From: Rhipicephalus microplus
Taxonomy: Eukaryota; Arthropoda; Arachnida; Ixodida; Ixodidae
Assembly: GCF_043290135.1 (NCBI RefSeq)
Contig: NC_134703.1
Span: 115,257,005-115,321,004 of the forward strand
Reading direction: 5' to 3'
DNA length: 64,000 bases
The first letter of the stretch is position 1. Each line of letters opens with the position of its first letter. Position numbers and translations under genes: made by a program. This document shows positions 51,223-63,581 of this stretch, one piece after another. Below the pieces are notes generated by a model that did not search any database, was not told the origin of the DNA, and saw only the letters and a list, made by a program, of their open reading frames with translations.

Positions 51223-54090
51223 GTGCGATCTGATCTGCTTAGATTCGTATTCATCACAGACGAGCTTAAACGCTTGCGATGACGGCGTACAGCGTTGTCG
51301 AGAAATATAGCAACGACGAATTGAGCAGCACAGAAGATTGCGCGCCAAGTGGTCGCCCACGACGTTGCATACATAGTCAATACCGGGAACATGGCTTATT
51401 CATTCGGGCCTACAGGAAAAAAATTAGGATGTGCGCCGAGAATTCGCCGCGTGTATAGCTTATTAGTTCATGCGTAAGCACGGACGCGTGCCGATTTGTT
51501 GACTTGCACGCACTGCCCGTCACTCACGTGCGCTGTCAATCGTTCATTGGTTACTTCGCTTTTTTCATTCGTATTCTTTTTTTTCTTCGGTTGATGCGTG
51601 CTTCCATCTGCTGCAAGGCCCTGTCGAAGCTACTTTTAGCCAGTTGTATGAAGAAGCGTCAAGCAGCTGCGACAAAACTACCTGGATGCCACCGTAATCC
51701 TATCTGGGGTGTGGTAAGTATACGTGACCCACCCAAAATGCGCTGCCGAAGCAGTGACGTCAGCAGGCCTCGACCTTTGCATTCCCCTGCCAAGGTCATA
51801 AAAGCAGGTGAACAATATGACCCTTTGTGTCGCCTTCAACGTCAACGACCTTGTGAAAAACATGTCGAGGGAAAAAAAATATCTGAAAACGCTGGATGCC
51901 AGGCAAGTTAAGCTGGAAAAAGTCATTCAAAATCGAAAAGCAAAGCGAGCATTGTATTTGTAAGCGAGATAATTCTAAAAAAAAAAAAAACGCTGCTTGC
52001 TTCGTATTGAGGACGGTTTCATGCCCGAGTTTCTTGAACATGCATCACATTATTAGGTGCACTGCTTTAATTATTTCAACCTCTTTAAAATACAGGTCAA
52101 GTACGTAGCTGTGATGAGCAGATTAAACTTGTCGGTCGCTCCTGATAAAGCAATATCACACCTCCGTTATCATCATATTCACGGCTGGGACGTAAGCTCT
52201 CCGAAGCGAATAATTTCAATATTTATCAGCGAATATTCTTACAGTCGGTATGCCCAAACTCCGCTTCTTCTCAAAACAATGCTATAGCAATGCAGCTGAT
52301 ATGTGCTCTCTATCATGAGTGGCTCGGTGATTGCCGATTACCAAAAGAAAGAACAGGGCTCCATAAACAAATACGAAATGCGCTACTGTTGATGTTGTCA
52401 GCGACATATTTAGTCCCACGAATTTGCTCATTCAGCTCTATTTTTCGTCGCCAGTACGTGGCTTAAGCCCAATATAAAGTGCAATTATCAGCTTTATTAT
52501 GTAATACTTTGTCCTTGTCGGACTGTATTTCTCGTTATCCCGTCGTACTGTACCGTACGCAGGCGAGTGCACAAGGGGCTGCCAAGTCAGTCCGGCTCAG
52601 TAGGGCCTGGACAGTTGCAGGATGATGGCCACGCAGATTATTTACCATGATGGAAACCGGCGATCCCTGATGATGTTTCCTTTACACTTCTACTCTCGAA
52701 AATCCGACGTGAAAAAGAAAGCCGTCGTAAGAAGCAAACCACTCCTTCATTTTCATATTCACATTCACTGACAGGCCTCTTTTTTTTAACACCTGAACAT
52801 CTGAGGAGAGAAAGTACAAGGAGGGTAGTAATGCTGCATTAAAACTTTTCAAAAGTGAACATATTCGACAGAGATCTTTACGGCAGGGTAAAAATATTAA
52901 TACGAATAAAATAAACCCTCCAGCCACTTTCAGTTCAAACTTGCTTTGGCCTGAAAGTAGCTGAACGGTTTACTTTATTTGTATGCAGTAAAAAACTTGG
53001 CTTGCACGCCTGTTACTGCGTCGGTTGACAATTTTCAAAAGAATGTTACTGCGCACGTGCAAGCGAATGTACCTTGCACCCGAACCTAGGCCACAGACAA
53101 GCATAATGGACTATTCCTACAATAGACCTTGAAAGTTTCGCCGTGTTCTGCGAACCTCGCCAGGCTCAGCGGCAAAAGAATTATTTCCGTTCGACAATCG
53201 TGCCTGCCATTCTTTTCTCGTTTTCTCTCTCTACTCTGGAGAATTTTCACGACGCGTTGCGTTCAAGCAGTGAAGCCACTGAAAATCTTCTGCGCAGCTC
53301 GTTTCACTTTTGTCGGAATGTGGAGGGGTGAACGTACGGGGACCGAGAAAGGCATGCTGACATAAGTGCTCGACTTGAGTTGGTCCAAACTTGCAAAAAT
53401 GCACAAGGCGGCTTTCCTGCGAACTTGTCTTCCAACCAAAAACTCTCGTGCGCAGGCTGCTTTTTTGGCTCAGTGTGCGTTTACCGCTCCTATTCCAGTG
53501 AAGGCACGCGAGGACAACAAAAGTATTTTCCGCCCAAATGATTACTACGTGGTTGTCCCGTCTTGTATGAATCCTCAGATCGCGTGGCGGGTGAGGAGCC
53601 TGTCGTTCGAAAAGGGTTGGGGCGTGGGTACAGTGTACTAGAACTCTGGGGTGACAGCGAAAACAGAATGAGTGCGAAAAGCTACCTGTGAACGAGAGCT
53701 TTCGGTTGGAAAACAACCTTGTAGGAAAGCCGCTTGCAGATGTTTGCAAATGGTCAATTCAGTTTTTGTTTCTTAACGTAGACATATTTGATACCACATA
53801 CAAGCAGCCGAATCACTTGTTTATTATACCTTAAAAAAAGCAATTCTTCATTCGTATTTTCTCACAGAATTGCAATCTTCGGGGTTATTATGAATGACCC
53901 ATTTGATTTAGGCCTCCGGAGGTCTCGGCGCTCTGGTCTTCTATCTGAGAAGATTGCGGAGGCGGCACGTTGTATCGATAGGAAGAAAAAAATAAACAAA
54001 CGAGACAAATATCCTGCAACGTCGTTAACATTCACGATATGCTAAAATGGGAGCTTGATAAAACCGGGTTTATTGAGTCTGCAGATCTGC
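51223..54090. other. Intergenic stretch without recognised genes
   Basis: Open frames such as 51504-51911 (+) and 53231-53749 (-) show no family resemblance, and their codons look random. No RNA gene or repeat with clear ends was found. Confidence 0.4.
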
Positions 54091-54099
54091 ATCCGTATC

Positions 54100-55301
54100 A
54101 GTGACGCCCCTCCCCCAAGACTTCCGCAGTGAACACGCCCCCCCCCCCCCCTCGCCATTGCTTTGCGTGAATGCGCGCCAGGAAAAGGACACCCGGTAAC
54201 GATGCCGGTTGAACACGCGCCGCTTCTCACCGGCAGCAGGACAACGGGACCTGGCGGACCACTTTCTCCGGGCCGACTCTGCGAAAGCGGCAGCAGCAGG
54301 TCCTAAGAAGCCGCTCAGTAGGGTTATCACCCCCTTCCTCGCTTGCATCCACGCGGCCAGCCGCCGTACGTAGCAGCGTGGCCCACTTTTTTTCGGCCAG
54401 CTGGGCCGGGCCTTCTCCGCATCTCGTTCTTTCTTCGGCGTGTACGGCAGTGGCGAGGAGATGAGCTCTCAGAAGCCCCTTCCCTTCCTCCCCGCCATCC
54501 CTTTCCTCTTCTACGAGGCGGTGTAGCCTTCCTCGAAGACTAGTACGCGCTCTGCTCCCCGCGAGTCATACCAGAGCGAACGCGCGCCGGCGTCATCGGG
54601 GGTTCATTTACTTCTGCCCCTTCGCGACGTTCCTTCCCTGCGGGCCGACGCCGCCGAAAGTGACCAGGACCGTGACGGCCGCCAGTCGTCCTCAGCGCCG
54701 CTCCTCCTCGTCGCTTCGGCTTCCACCGGTGTTTCCGACTCGTTCGCAGCTCCGGGGCATCGTATCGTTCGGTAGTAGCACGCCGATCGGGTTCCGCGCC
54801 GCAGTTCCAGTAGACGTCGTCGCAATTCCTGGCGGTCAAACAATGCGGATTGGACTTCGCTCTCGCTGAGGTTTTACGGATACTCCGGCCCCTGACTTCA
54901 CACTTTGCCGCTGCTGGAACCACAGCTGAACTATCCCGCGTTCCCTTCAACGGCGCCTGACAACGCAGGAAAAGCACTCGTGGATAACGTCGTTCTTGGA
55001 AAGCGTTTGCCAAAAGTGACTGTGCACTACCGATGCAGTGCTCGTATAAATGTTAGCGAAGTGAACGGTGCAGACACCACAGTTATCTGCCGAAGATCAT
55101 TGATTAATCACGCTTAATCTGGCAACAAACGACGTTTCCAGGCTGTGGAAAGATACTGTCCTCGCGATTGCTCGCCCAGAGGCAAGGCGTTCGATCGGCT
55201 GCTCCAGTAGTGTATGGTGTGATCTACTGGCCCTGACGAAATATAGCCTATCTGCGAAAAGTCGTAATTATCGTCCGGCTCCGTGAAAGTGCGGGAACAT
55301 T
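54100..55301 (+). promoter_or_regulatory. GC-rich region upstream of the PDSS2 exon
   Basis: From 54100 to about 54950 the sequence is rich in CpG and C/T. The open frames here, such as 54540-55013 (-), are GC side effects with no domain. It may hold the PDSS2 promoter; I see no clear TATA box. Confidence 0.3.
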
Positions 55302-55579
55302 ATGGCTTCCGGAAGGACTCGGCTTCTGTGCTCCAAGATGCGCCACGCCGCCTCGGTAGGCCGCGAGCAGCAGTGGAGGTGCGTGTGGTCTTCGTCGCAG
55401 CGATCAGCGGTGCCCAGCTCGCTGCGGCTCAACCACGCCATCCAGTGCGCCGAGAAGCTGACGGGCCACGACACGAGCCGTTTCTCGGAGAAGCTCATGA
55501 AAATGGGCGAGCTGCACACATTCCTGGGCACCGTGGCCAAGATGATGGGAAGCCAGCACCCGATCGTGGATTCCGTGAA
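55302..55579 (+). CDS. PDSS2: Decaprenyl-diphosphate synthase subunit 2, first coding exon
   Basis: The exon encodes 92 residues plus two bases and ends at a clear donor (AA|GTGAGT at 55580). PDSS2 pairs with the catalytic PDSS1 in mitochondria to build the polyprenyl tail of ubiquinone. The segment LNHAIQCAEKLTGHDTSRFSEKLMKMGELHTFLGTVAKMMGSQHPIVDSVK matches the N-terminal helices of PDSS2, including the AEK--G--TS and GTQHPL-type motifs. The first 45 residues are basic and Ser/Arg-rich with no acid residue until GREQQ, as in a mitochondrial presequence. The start ATG has A at -3 and G at +4; a second ATG at 55338 is possible. The remaining exons are not found up to 64000; the intron is probably long, or they lie right of the window. 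Confidence 0.75.
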
Positions 55580-56861
55580 GTGAGTCCGCCATGCACCTCT
55601 AGGTCATGCTTGGTGTTTGTGTTAGTTAACATCCGAGGCTTTCGCTCTTGTACAACGCATCTAACCAGCGCTCTGAGGTAAGTTACTATCCTGTTCCGTG
55701 AACTATAATGGCACCGGCATAGTGCATTTGCCGCAGCAAAATGACTAGCTTTGCATAACGAATAGTTGGAAGCTTAGTTATCGCTCGTATTCTTCTTGTC
55801 CCTTTGTCGTCGTTCTGTTCTTGCGCTATAACAATCGTTTGCCCTGTCGACGTCGGGCTAGGTTGGCTTCGGATGAGACACTGCTGAAACTTTAACTGGC
55901 AAAGCGTTTGTCACCGAAATCTTCGTAGTCCAGCGCGGCGATATGATGCGTTATTGCGCTTTCTTTCTAAGAGGAACCTGAATGATTACCCACGAATTGA
56001 AATTAGTAAAAACTGAAACACTATGCTTTCCTCCCATTCCAGTTATCCACACGATGGATGGCTAAAATTGTGACATTGTTCAGTGCTAAATCTCCTTTTG
56101 CAAACTTCCCCAAAGAAAATAAGATAAAATAACAAAACTGCAATCATCCAGAAGCATGTCTACTCAAGCAAGCTAGAATCCAACACTTTTTTTTTCCATT
56201 TCTTTTCATGCACCCCTGCCACATGGTATCTGGCACGGCCTTACAGATAGGAAAAGTTTGATCTACACAATTACAAAAGAAACAAAAGCAGATCTTCGAC
56301 GAGCGAAATACACACTGCCACGCATGCATCAACATTTGAGACCTTGACGTCCGGAAACCGTTTGCGCGCATCCCTGATGGGCGGTGGTTCAAGCTGTGAA
56401 GCGCGTGCTGCGTGCCTCGATCTGCACCTGCGGCATGCATCACAAGGGAAGCGGCGAGCTGCCGATTCGCATTTCCCGCTGCCGCGACCACGCATCGAGC
56501 GCATGTGGGTCAGCCGGCACCGCGGGGCAAGACGTCGAGGAAAGGGAGCAAGACGCCGCCCCGGCACACACGCCTTCCGCGTGCCTCGCCCCCCTCCCCC
56601 CTTTTTTTTATCCGAACGACAAAAACAATTTCCGATGGTTTGCGTAGTTTGCAGTGACGTCCTCGTGGTCGCCATCTTAGGGCCCCCAGCTGGTTGACAT
56701 GCTGCGTGAGCTCAAATGGTAACATCATGGTGCCGGAGCCCCTCGCGTAGCTTTATGTTCCCTCTTGGTGCGGCTCATGAACGGAAGCAAGTGGGGAAGC
56801 ACGGAAAAACGCGGGGACTGAACGACTGTGTGTCCTCTGCACTGACTCTTTAATGAGATGA
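55580..56861 (+). other. Start of the presumed PDSS2 first intron
   Basis: The sequence after the donor is A/T-rich with no exon I can recognise. A diverged copy of the palindrome motif (tttgtcgtcgttctgttctt) lies at 55791-55836. 56340-56640 is GC-rich with open frames of no known family. Confidence 0.4.
55791..55836 (+). repeat. Single-arm copy of the palindrome repeat
   Basis: 'ttcttcttgtccctttgtcg', then 'tcgttctgttcttgcgctat' matches one arm of the palindrome at 58126-58245. Confidence 0.75.
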
Positions 56862-56862
56862 G

Positions 56863-57095
56863 GCCCCGCCGCTGTGGTCTAGTGGCACTTTACTCGACTG
56901 CTAACCCGCAGGTCGCGGGTTCGAATCCCGGCTGCATTTCTGATGGAGGCGGAAATTCTGTAGGCTCGTGTGCTCAGATTTGGGTATACACGTCAAAGAA
57001 CCCCAGGTGGTCGAAATTTCCGGAGCCCTCCACTACGGCTTCTCTCATAATCATAGGGTGGTTCTGGGACGTTAAACTCCGCATATCAATCAATG
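56863..57095 (+). repeat. Full-length Ruka SINE with target duplication
   Basis: The head GGCCCCGCCGCTGTGGTCTA leads to B box 'gcgggttcgaatcccggctg', then 'tcgaaatttccggagccctc', and the tail 'catatcaatcaatgagat'. AATGAGATRAG flanks both ends with one difference. The head is close to a tRNA gene but lacks a fitting acceptor stem, so it is not annotated as a tRNA. Confidence 0.9.
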
Positions 57096-58125
57096 AGATA
57101 AGAAGTCATGCCTGCCGCCTTCATAGAGCCCCCAACGCAAAGAACGTGTTCATGACGTCACGCGTGAAAATTATGTGGACGTGATGGGGAGGCTCTAAAC
57201 CTGGCGTGACGTGAACACTAGAGATAACTTGAAGGTGCGAGGCTAATGCCAGCTAATGCCCTCGCGTTGGATGAACTGCGAAGAAGAGGAAGGGCACGTG
57301 CTTTACCTAGCGAAGCCGCGTGTGTGTAAATGGAGGCGCCATGCTAGCCACCCTAAACATGCACGCACTCGCATATTGGTGTTCCCGTAAGTGTGCTGCT
57401 GTGGCCCTGCACTTGGGTAATTTAGAGCCCTGTTGGCTTCCAGATGTATTTTGATGGCCTCGCACACAGGATCACCGGATCTTAGCTTTCTAGGACACAG
57501 CACATCATATTGTACCATATTGTGTATCCCCCACTTCCCCCGTTCAGAAAGAGGGACCTCTTTTCTGAAAATTTGAACACCGTTTTGCACAGATCACCAG
57601 AAAATCTAGAAGTCGTCATCAGAACGGCAGTTCACCATACAGTCTGAGGTCGTCGTGCATGTGTTTTGACTAAATGGACAACGAGAGCCAAGTGCCGACT
57701 TTCCATATCGAGTTTCAAGAAAAGTGGCGCTGTATTCCGTTCTAGGAAATCCGAAACACCTAAAGTTCACATCTACAGATGGTCGGGATAAGGAACACTA
57801 AATGTTGCAGCCTTCACGTGAAACAGTTTTTCGATCCATCCTTCTTTCAGCTAGCGCTGGTTTCTGACAATGTTTACTCCACCGGTGGAGCCTTCTTCGG
57901 GGAACCGTGAACCGATTTCTTAATTTGTATGCGCACATATTTTCTCGCGTCAATTTCCCTATTTGATGGGTCCCGTACGCGTAAACGAAAACCTGAACAT
58001 CGTACGAGGAAGACACAGATGAGATGCACGTGTTCCCTCGTTGGGTTCTTTCCTTTAGGTGGAACCGTCAAATTATTCGTGGCCACCCTTCACCGGTGGC
58101 TGGTGTGAGGCGACTCTTGTACTCG

Positions 58126-58245
58126 CATGACGATAGTTATAGCGCGAGAACAAAACGACGACACAAAGACACGAAGGACACGAGTGCTCGTGTCCTTCTT
58201 GTCTCTGTGTCGTCGTTTTGTTCTCGCGCTATAACTATCATCATG
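58126..58245. repeat. 120-bp near-perfect palindrome
   Basis: Two 59-base arms (58126-58184 and 58187-58245) are inverse copies with 3 mismatches, separated by two bases. The arms contain GATAGTTATAGCGCGAGAAC and ACAAAACGACGACACA. Single-arm relatives occur at 58528-58580 and 55791-55836. Confidence 0.95.
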
Positions 58246-58527
58246 CCATACGAACTAGCCCAAAGCCACACTTGTACTCGCATTGCAATGGTTAAACTTG
58301 TTTAGTACTTCAATGCAAGTCTTGCTTCCGTCCTAGCAATATGTCGTGTCTGATTCGCCAAGTATTTTATAACGCTGAGCCGGCGTCGACGGACACGGAG
58401 ATCCAGCGTTGCAGCGGAAAAGGACGTCAGCATTGTTGAGCGGCCAGGAGCTCGGGCGGGCGGGTGATGTTTGCGACATTCGTTTGATTTGGAAGTGTGG
58501 CAGCTTGGGCTAGTTGGTATGACATGA

Positions 58528-58580
58528 AGATAGTTGTCTCTTTGTTGTCGTTCTGTTCTCGCGCTATAACTATCGTCATT
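58528..58580 (+). repeat. Single-arm copy of the palindrome repeat
   Basis: 'gatagttgtctctttgttgt', then 'cgttctgttctcgcgctata' and 'actatcgtcatt' match the right arm of the palindrome about 300 bp upstream. Confidence 0.85.
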
Positions 58581-58985
58581 CGTTTGACACCACGATAATC
58601 GGATGGGGAGATTTTCGAGAAGAGATTGTGATGATTGCCAGAAGTGTTCCTAAAGCGTTTTCATATACTCTTACAGCTTTTAAAAATTGCTTATAGCTGC
58701 GCGCTACGGTTTGACGGTTTAGGTATTGAAGAATATTTGGCAGGCAGCCTTAACTTTATATTTGTAGACATTTTTTCCCGTGACGTCATTTCCGGCTGGC
58801 AAATTGAGCGACCGCCATGTTTGTCGACATCGAGTCGGGCTGCGCGTGCAGTTTACCGCCGCGACGAAAGCTTGTCGGCGCCATTCGAGCGATATGGCGA
58901 AAGAAAACGCGCATGCGCTTTGTCCGTCGTGCCTATAGAAGATATCGTGGGATTGACTCGTGTGCGATACCAAGCAAACATTGAA

Positions 58986-59204
58986 ATGTGCGGTGGCATC
59001 GACCCGTACGAACTGCGCATCGACCAGGATGCTACGCCGAAGGTCGATCTGCTGCCTCCCGTGACACGCGGCGCAATGAACTATTTGGTGCTTTCGGCAA
59101 GACGTGTCACGCTGCAATAAATGGTGTACAAGTCGCTTGACGGCCACAGCTACTTCACCAGCGGTATGGGTGAAGGGCATAGCAGCAAAGCGGCTCGTCG
59201 TTCT
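58986..59204 (+). pseudogene. First exon of a tick SWIM/YqaJ-type multigene family, broken
   Basis: From the ATG at 58986 the reading is MCGGIDPYELRI..., LLPPVTRGAMNYLVLSARRV, TLQ, a TAA at 59118, and then in the same frame MVYKSLDGHSYFTSGMG. The order (DPY, LP-VT, NYLV, KSL-sh-YF-SG) is one I know from the N-termini of the many tick proteins that carry SWIM zinc-finger and YqaJ-type recombinase domains, probably of viral or transposon origin. The in-frame stop and the LINE tail at 59205 show that this copy is dead. An open extension upstream to 58635 has no domain. Family assignment is by recollection of the motif order. Confidence 0.55.
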
Positions 59205-59690
59205 ATCATCATCATCAGCCTGACTACGTACACTGCAGGACAAAGGCCTCTCCCATGTTCCGCCAGTTAACCCGGTCCTGTGCTTGCTGCTGCCAATTTA
59301 TACCCGCAAACTTCTTAATCTCATCTGCCCACCTAACCTTCTGTCTCCCCCTGACCCGCTTCCCTTCTCTGGGAATCCAGTTAGTTACCCTTAATGACCA
59401 GCGGTTATCCTGTCTACGCGCTACATGCCCGGCCCATGTCCATTTCTTCTTCTTTATTTCAACTGTGATATCCTTAACCCCCGTTTGTCCCCTAATCCAC
59501 TCTGCCCTCTTCTTGTCTCTTAAGGTTACACCTACAATTTTTCTTTCCATTGCTCGCTGCGTCGTCCTCAATTTAAGCTGAACCCTCTTTGTAAGTCTCC
59601 AGGTTTCTGCTCCGTAGCTAAGTACCGGCAAGATACAGCTGTTATATACCTTCCTCTTGAGGGATAGTGGCAAACTACCTGTCATAATTT
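59205..59690 (-). pseudogene. LINE (RTE-type) reverse transcriptase C-terminal fragment
   Basis: On the minus strand 153 codons remain open: LSLKRKVYNSCILPVLSYGAETW, then RTTQRAMERKIVGVTLRDKK, WTWAGHVARRQDNRW and GRQKVRWADEIKKFAG. The pattern is the C-terminus of widespread arthropod RTE-like LINEs. The 3' end is the familiar 'tcatcatcatcagcctgact' sequence at 59209-59228. Only the 3' part was inserted, as usual for 5'-truncated copies, and it abuts the broken exon at 58986-59204. Confidence 0.85.
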
Positions 59691-59699
59691 CGTTCTATA

Positions 59700-62600
59700 G
59701 GTCAGGTTATAAGTTAGGATGCTATTCCACGTAACGGTCGAAGTAAAGCATCGTCTTACTCAAGACGCATGATCTTCGGCAGGATCTACTGCTGATGGTT
59801 CATCACCATCTGGTTCTGCGCCTGTAGCAGGCAGTTCGAGCTATGTTCCCGACTCAGTGGGTGGCGGGTTCGCTGCGACTGCATCTAGCGTGTTCGTCCG
59901 TCGCTTTTTAGAGCGGTGAAAACACGCACCTGTGGCGGCGGTGGCCCAGCTGTAGCCTCGGTGCCCAGTCGGCGTTCGCGTAGTCCATTAAGTTCGCGCA
60001 GTGTCCAATTAAAGAAAACATCTTCACATATGTTACGCCGTTAGACCTCATATATAACAACACGAGACGTGGTTATTAGAAAAGATGGTCTGTAGATTGC
60101 TGAGAATTTAGATATCATTTCGGAGAAGCAACGTGTTCACGTCAGTAAACGTGCAGTAAAGCTGGACGTAACTCTGAAATACCCTTATTTGTGGTGAAGT
60201 GACGACTGCATACACGGACGTATTTCTCTTCCTTCAGGTTTTCCCGTTTTATGCGCGCCAGTCAAGCAATATACGGCGCTTTTCCCTCAACATGCATCTG
60301 TAGTTCACGCGCGCCAACTTGTAATAACCGCGGGAAAACTCAACATTATAATGCGTGGTTATGCCTTATGCATACAATCATGGTGAACCCGGCAGCACGA
60401 ATGAAAACCAGATCTCGCCGCTGCAAAGCTCCCGACTATGCTTCCAGGCAGCTGCACATGTTGACCAACATTGCTGTTCAGTCTTCTCGTTCTGGTGTGA
60501 CGTGTACGTGCAGCCCACGTATACTGGGCAATGACGAATGGCTGGTAGGTTCGTTGTTCAGTAATTTCAGCCTCCTCGCACCGACTTTACGGCAGCACGC
60601 AACCTTTGGAGATAAATACGGGCAGTTTTGTGCCAAGGCTTCGTGCGACGTCATCTGGCTTTGCGCGACCTTTCGGTATATAGCTCAGGTCAGCTATCAC
60701 ATCTTAGACGTATCCAGCGGCGCAAGTAAGTGAGCTATCGGAATGACGTCGGACTCTGAAGCACACAACTGATGTTCCCCTGCTCCGCTAATTTTTAAGC
60801 GGCAATCAAACTTGTCAAAATGGCTGATTTGACGAGTTGGTGATTCATGACTGCTTCAAATGCGTGCGCGTGACGTAGACAAGGACTAACAAAGACACGG
60901 ACGAGCGCGTACTAACAACTGAAAGTTTAATCGGAAAATTGATGCATATACTCGCAGATATGAGTTTCGTAAGCCACTACGATAAGAGCACACCACAAGC
61001 CAAGCAAAAAAAAAACCGATAAAAAATATATCGGCCACCAAAACCTACTTTCCCACTGTCAAAAAATGCAAACACCACATCTGACACGGTCTAGCGTGCA
61101 GTGGCGAGGGCTTGACGGAACACATGACCGACAGGAAAAGCCGTAAGCAGGGGTAGTAATTTAGGCAGTTCTTCTTTTCCTTTCGGTGCTGAATTCGATT
61201 GTCTGTTATAAACAGTAAAGTTACTTTACACAATGCACGCTTTTGATGTGTCAATACGAGCGGGCTCCATATGCACCCATTTTCTACATAACAGACCAAT
61301 TTGAAATATATCACATTTTTGCTGGGTAACGCTCAAGAGAGCGCAGCAGAAAGCTTATGTGCTCGCGAGACGCTGGTTAAATCATTTCGACGTTCTCAAT
61401 CTGGTTGTACTTGTCTCCCACTCCTTCGAACCTGTACACCTCACGTGGCTTTGTACTGCCTCAGGGATCGGTGCCGTTTTGACCAAGCGACAGTTGCCAT
61501 GCGATATTATGTCGTCAGATGATGACACGACGTCGCATAGCGTAATTTCAGCACCGTTAGTGTTTTCAACGTCGGCAGCCTTCGTTTCCGACTTGTGAAA
61601 CATACTTTCCATTTAACGAACGACTTTCCATCTAACAACCGCGCGGCGCTTTAAGTGTTCCGTAAACAGGCTCGGATGTGGCCGCTCGGTCGCCCGCTGT
61701 GAAGCTCTGCGGACAGGCCGTCGCGAACGCTTAACGCCGGCATACAACGAATTCTCAACAAAATGCTCCCTTGCTGTGCTGCTTCCAGATGCTTAAACGC
61801 GCGTCGCGGGTTCGCTTGTTCGAGATACCGAATCGTCTAGCATAGAGAGGGAGAGCCACTTGGGCTACATGCGTGAGGAAATCGCGGAATACGGCACTCG
61901 CTTAGGTATGCACGACGTGTGTATGCACGTTTACACTGGCGTACTGTCCCTGCCGCTGCAGCCGAAAGTGTCCCATATCGAGACACGACCCTTGCCGCTC
62001 GCGAGATCCCGTTTTGTGCCGCGTGCGCAGCCACGGCGTCTCGCCAGATGAGAGAGAGGGAGAGGAAGGGCAAGCGTGATCTCTGACACCACTGAGCGAC
62101 TCGGCACGATGTGTAGCTTGTATGTGCGCCGCTATTTCTGGAAAGAAAAGAGACCCGGACAACAGAGAGAGCGAGCAAGAAAAGGATTGCTGCCGGAGTG
62201 TAGGCCCGCCGAGCTCGTTGAACGAGTTCGCATGCACGCAGATCCGAGCGAGATGTTCCTACGGGACGGGGAGGAGGAATAACGGGCGCCGATCACTTCC
62301 TCTTTCTTCCGAGCGTCTCGAAGATCGGCGACGCGCATGGTCGCCGGGTTCGATGACCGGCGGCGACTGCTTGAGTGAGGTGCACGTCCTGCCGAGAGTG
62401 AAAGTGGGCCACGGCGGCGCCCGTCGCCGAAGAAACCTTTGTCGGTCGGCCCTCGGCGTAGCCCTGATTCGCATCTCTCGTGTTGCGCGCCGGCAGCGGG
62501 GAAGTCGTCGGCACCCACCCACCGCTGATCGACGCGGAAATGACCATCGCTCTCTCCCTTCAATCACTGCCGCGTCGACGCGAAAGCGGCTTCTGTAAGC

Positions 62601-63460
62601 CGGTGGACGGAAAATGTACGCTCTTCCTCACTCTCTCGTTGTTTTCTTGCTTGCCTCACAACGTCGTTGAGTTAGCCTCATTTGTGGCGACTTGCGCACG
62701 AAGAAAGGCCCAGCGTGTTGAATATACTGCGTAGATTAACTGAGAGACACTTCGAAGCGGGTTGTTCGGCTGCTCGTACATAAAAATCGTAAAAGAAAGG
62801 AAGAATATGTGAGTCCTATTTTCTTACACAGTGCACAACACAGCGGCCTTTACAAGAATGCAGCTTTTGAGCGGCGCACTGAATAAATGCGAAGCATCAT
62901 CCTCGTAACCGGAATTAATGCTTTCGGGAAAGTCAATCGCGAGTTATATTGAAATTAAAATTAATCTCGCGTGCTGTTATCGCTCAGGGGAGCCGTCATG
63001 ATTTTTATAGCATCACGTATAGTTTTCGAATGAATTGGCGAAACAAAAATATTGTTCTGTCTCAATTATTCCCCTCGAAATTCCGGCTCGGGTTCGCTTT
63101 GACACCTTGATTCCAAGCAATTCTGTACCCCAGTTTAATGAGTCTAAATAGTGATAGTCTTTTTCAACTGCTCCTAACTATACAGATCATCATCATCTTC
63201 ACAAGTACTGTCACGGCGTACTGCCTATGCGAAGAGCACGTGTGCAAGCTGGCGGTTATCTGAATCCAAAATGCTGAATGGTATCGTTGGCCGATTTGCC
63301 CACCAGAACGGCAAGCAGCACTCATATCACACCGATTGTGATGGTCACAGAGTGATTGGTGGTTCAATATTTTTGCTTCTTGGTGAATTTTTTTTATTCA
63401 CGCATGAAAAAAAAAGTAGGATACGTTAGAACATGCTATCCAGTTAACAAGATAGCAGTA
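59700..63460. other. Intergenic or intronic stretch without recognised genes
   Basis: An open frame at 60251-60733 (+, 160 codons) has no recognised domain. Just after it, 'cggtatatagctcagg' (60675) and 'gcgcaagtaagtgag' (60720) look like a TATA box and a splice donor, which could be a first exon, but nothing else supports it. 61650-62750 is GC-rich with random open frames. Confidence 0.4.
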
Positions 63461-63465
63461 TCGAA

Positions 63466-63532
63466 CAAGCACACGCGCACGCACACGCACGCACGCGCAC
63501 GCACACGCACACACGCACACGCACACACGCAC

Positions 63533-63579
<47 letters not shown>
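63466..63579 (+). repeat. (CA)n-type microsatellite
   Basis: A CACACGCAC-type imperfect tract at 63466-63540 runs into a pure CA tract at 63539-63579. The frame of repeating HTHT or CVCV residues is an artefact. Confidence 0.97.

Positions 63580-63581
<2 letters not shown>

Noticed and set aside
53231..53749. A 172-codon minus-strand frame
   Set aside because: There is no domain, signal or splice context; composition looks non-coding.
56863..56935. A possible tRNA gene (A box and GGTTCGAATCC B box)
   Set aside because: The 3' half does not pair into an acceptor stem, and the segment continues into the Ruka SINE body with a target duplication.
60251..60733. A 160-codon plus frame followed by TATA-like and donor-like motifs
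   Set aside because: The frame has no recognisable domain, and the two motifs are too common to define a gene without transcript support.
62076..62734. GC-rich frames that might be a 5' exon
   Set aside because: Open frames occur on all strands here as a composition effect; none shows a domain or a convincing start and donor.
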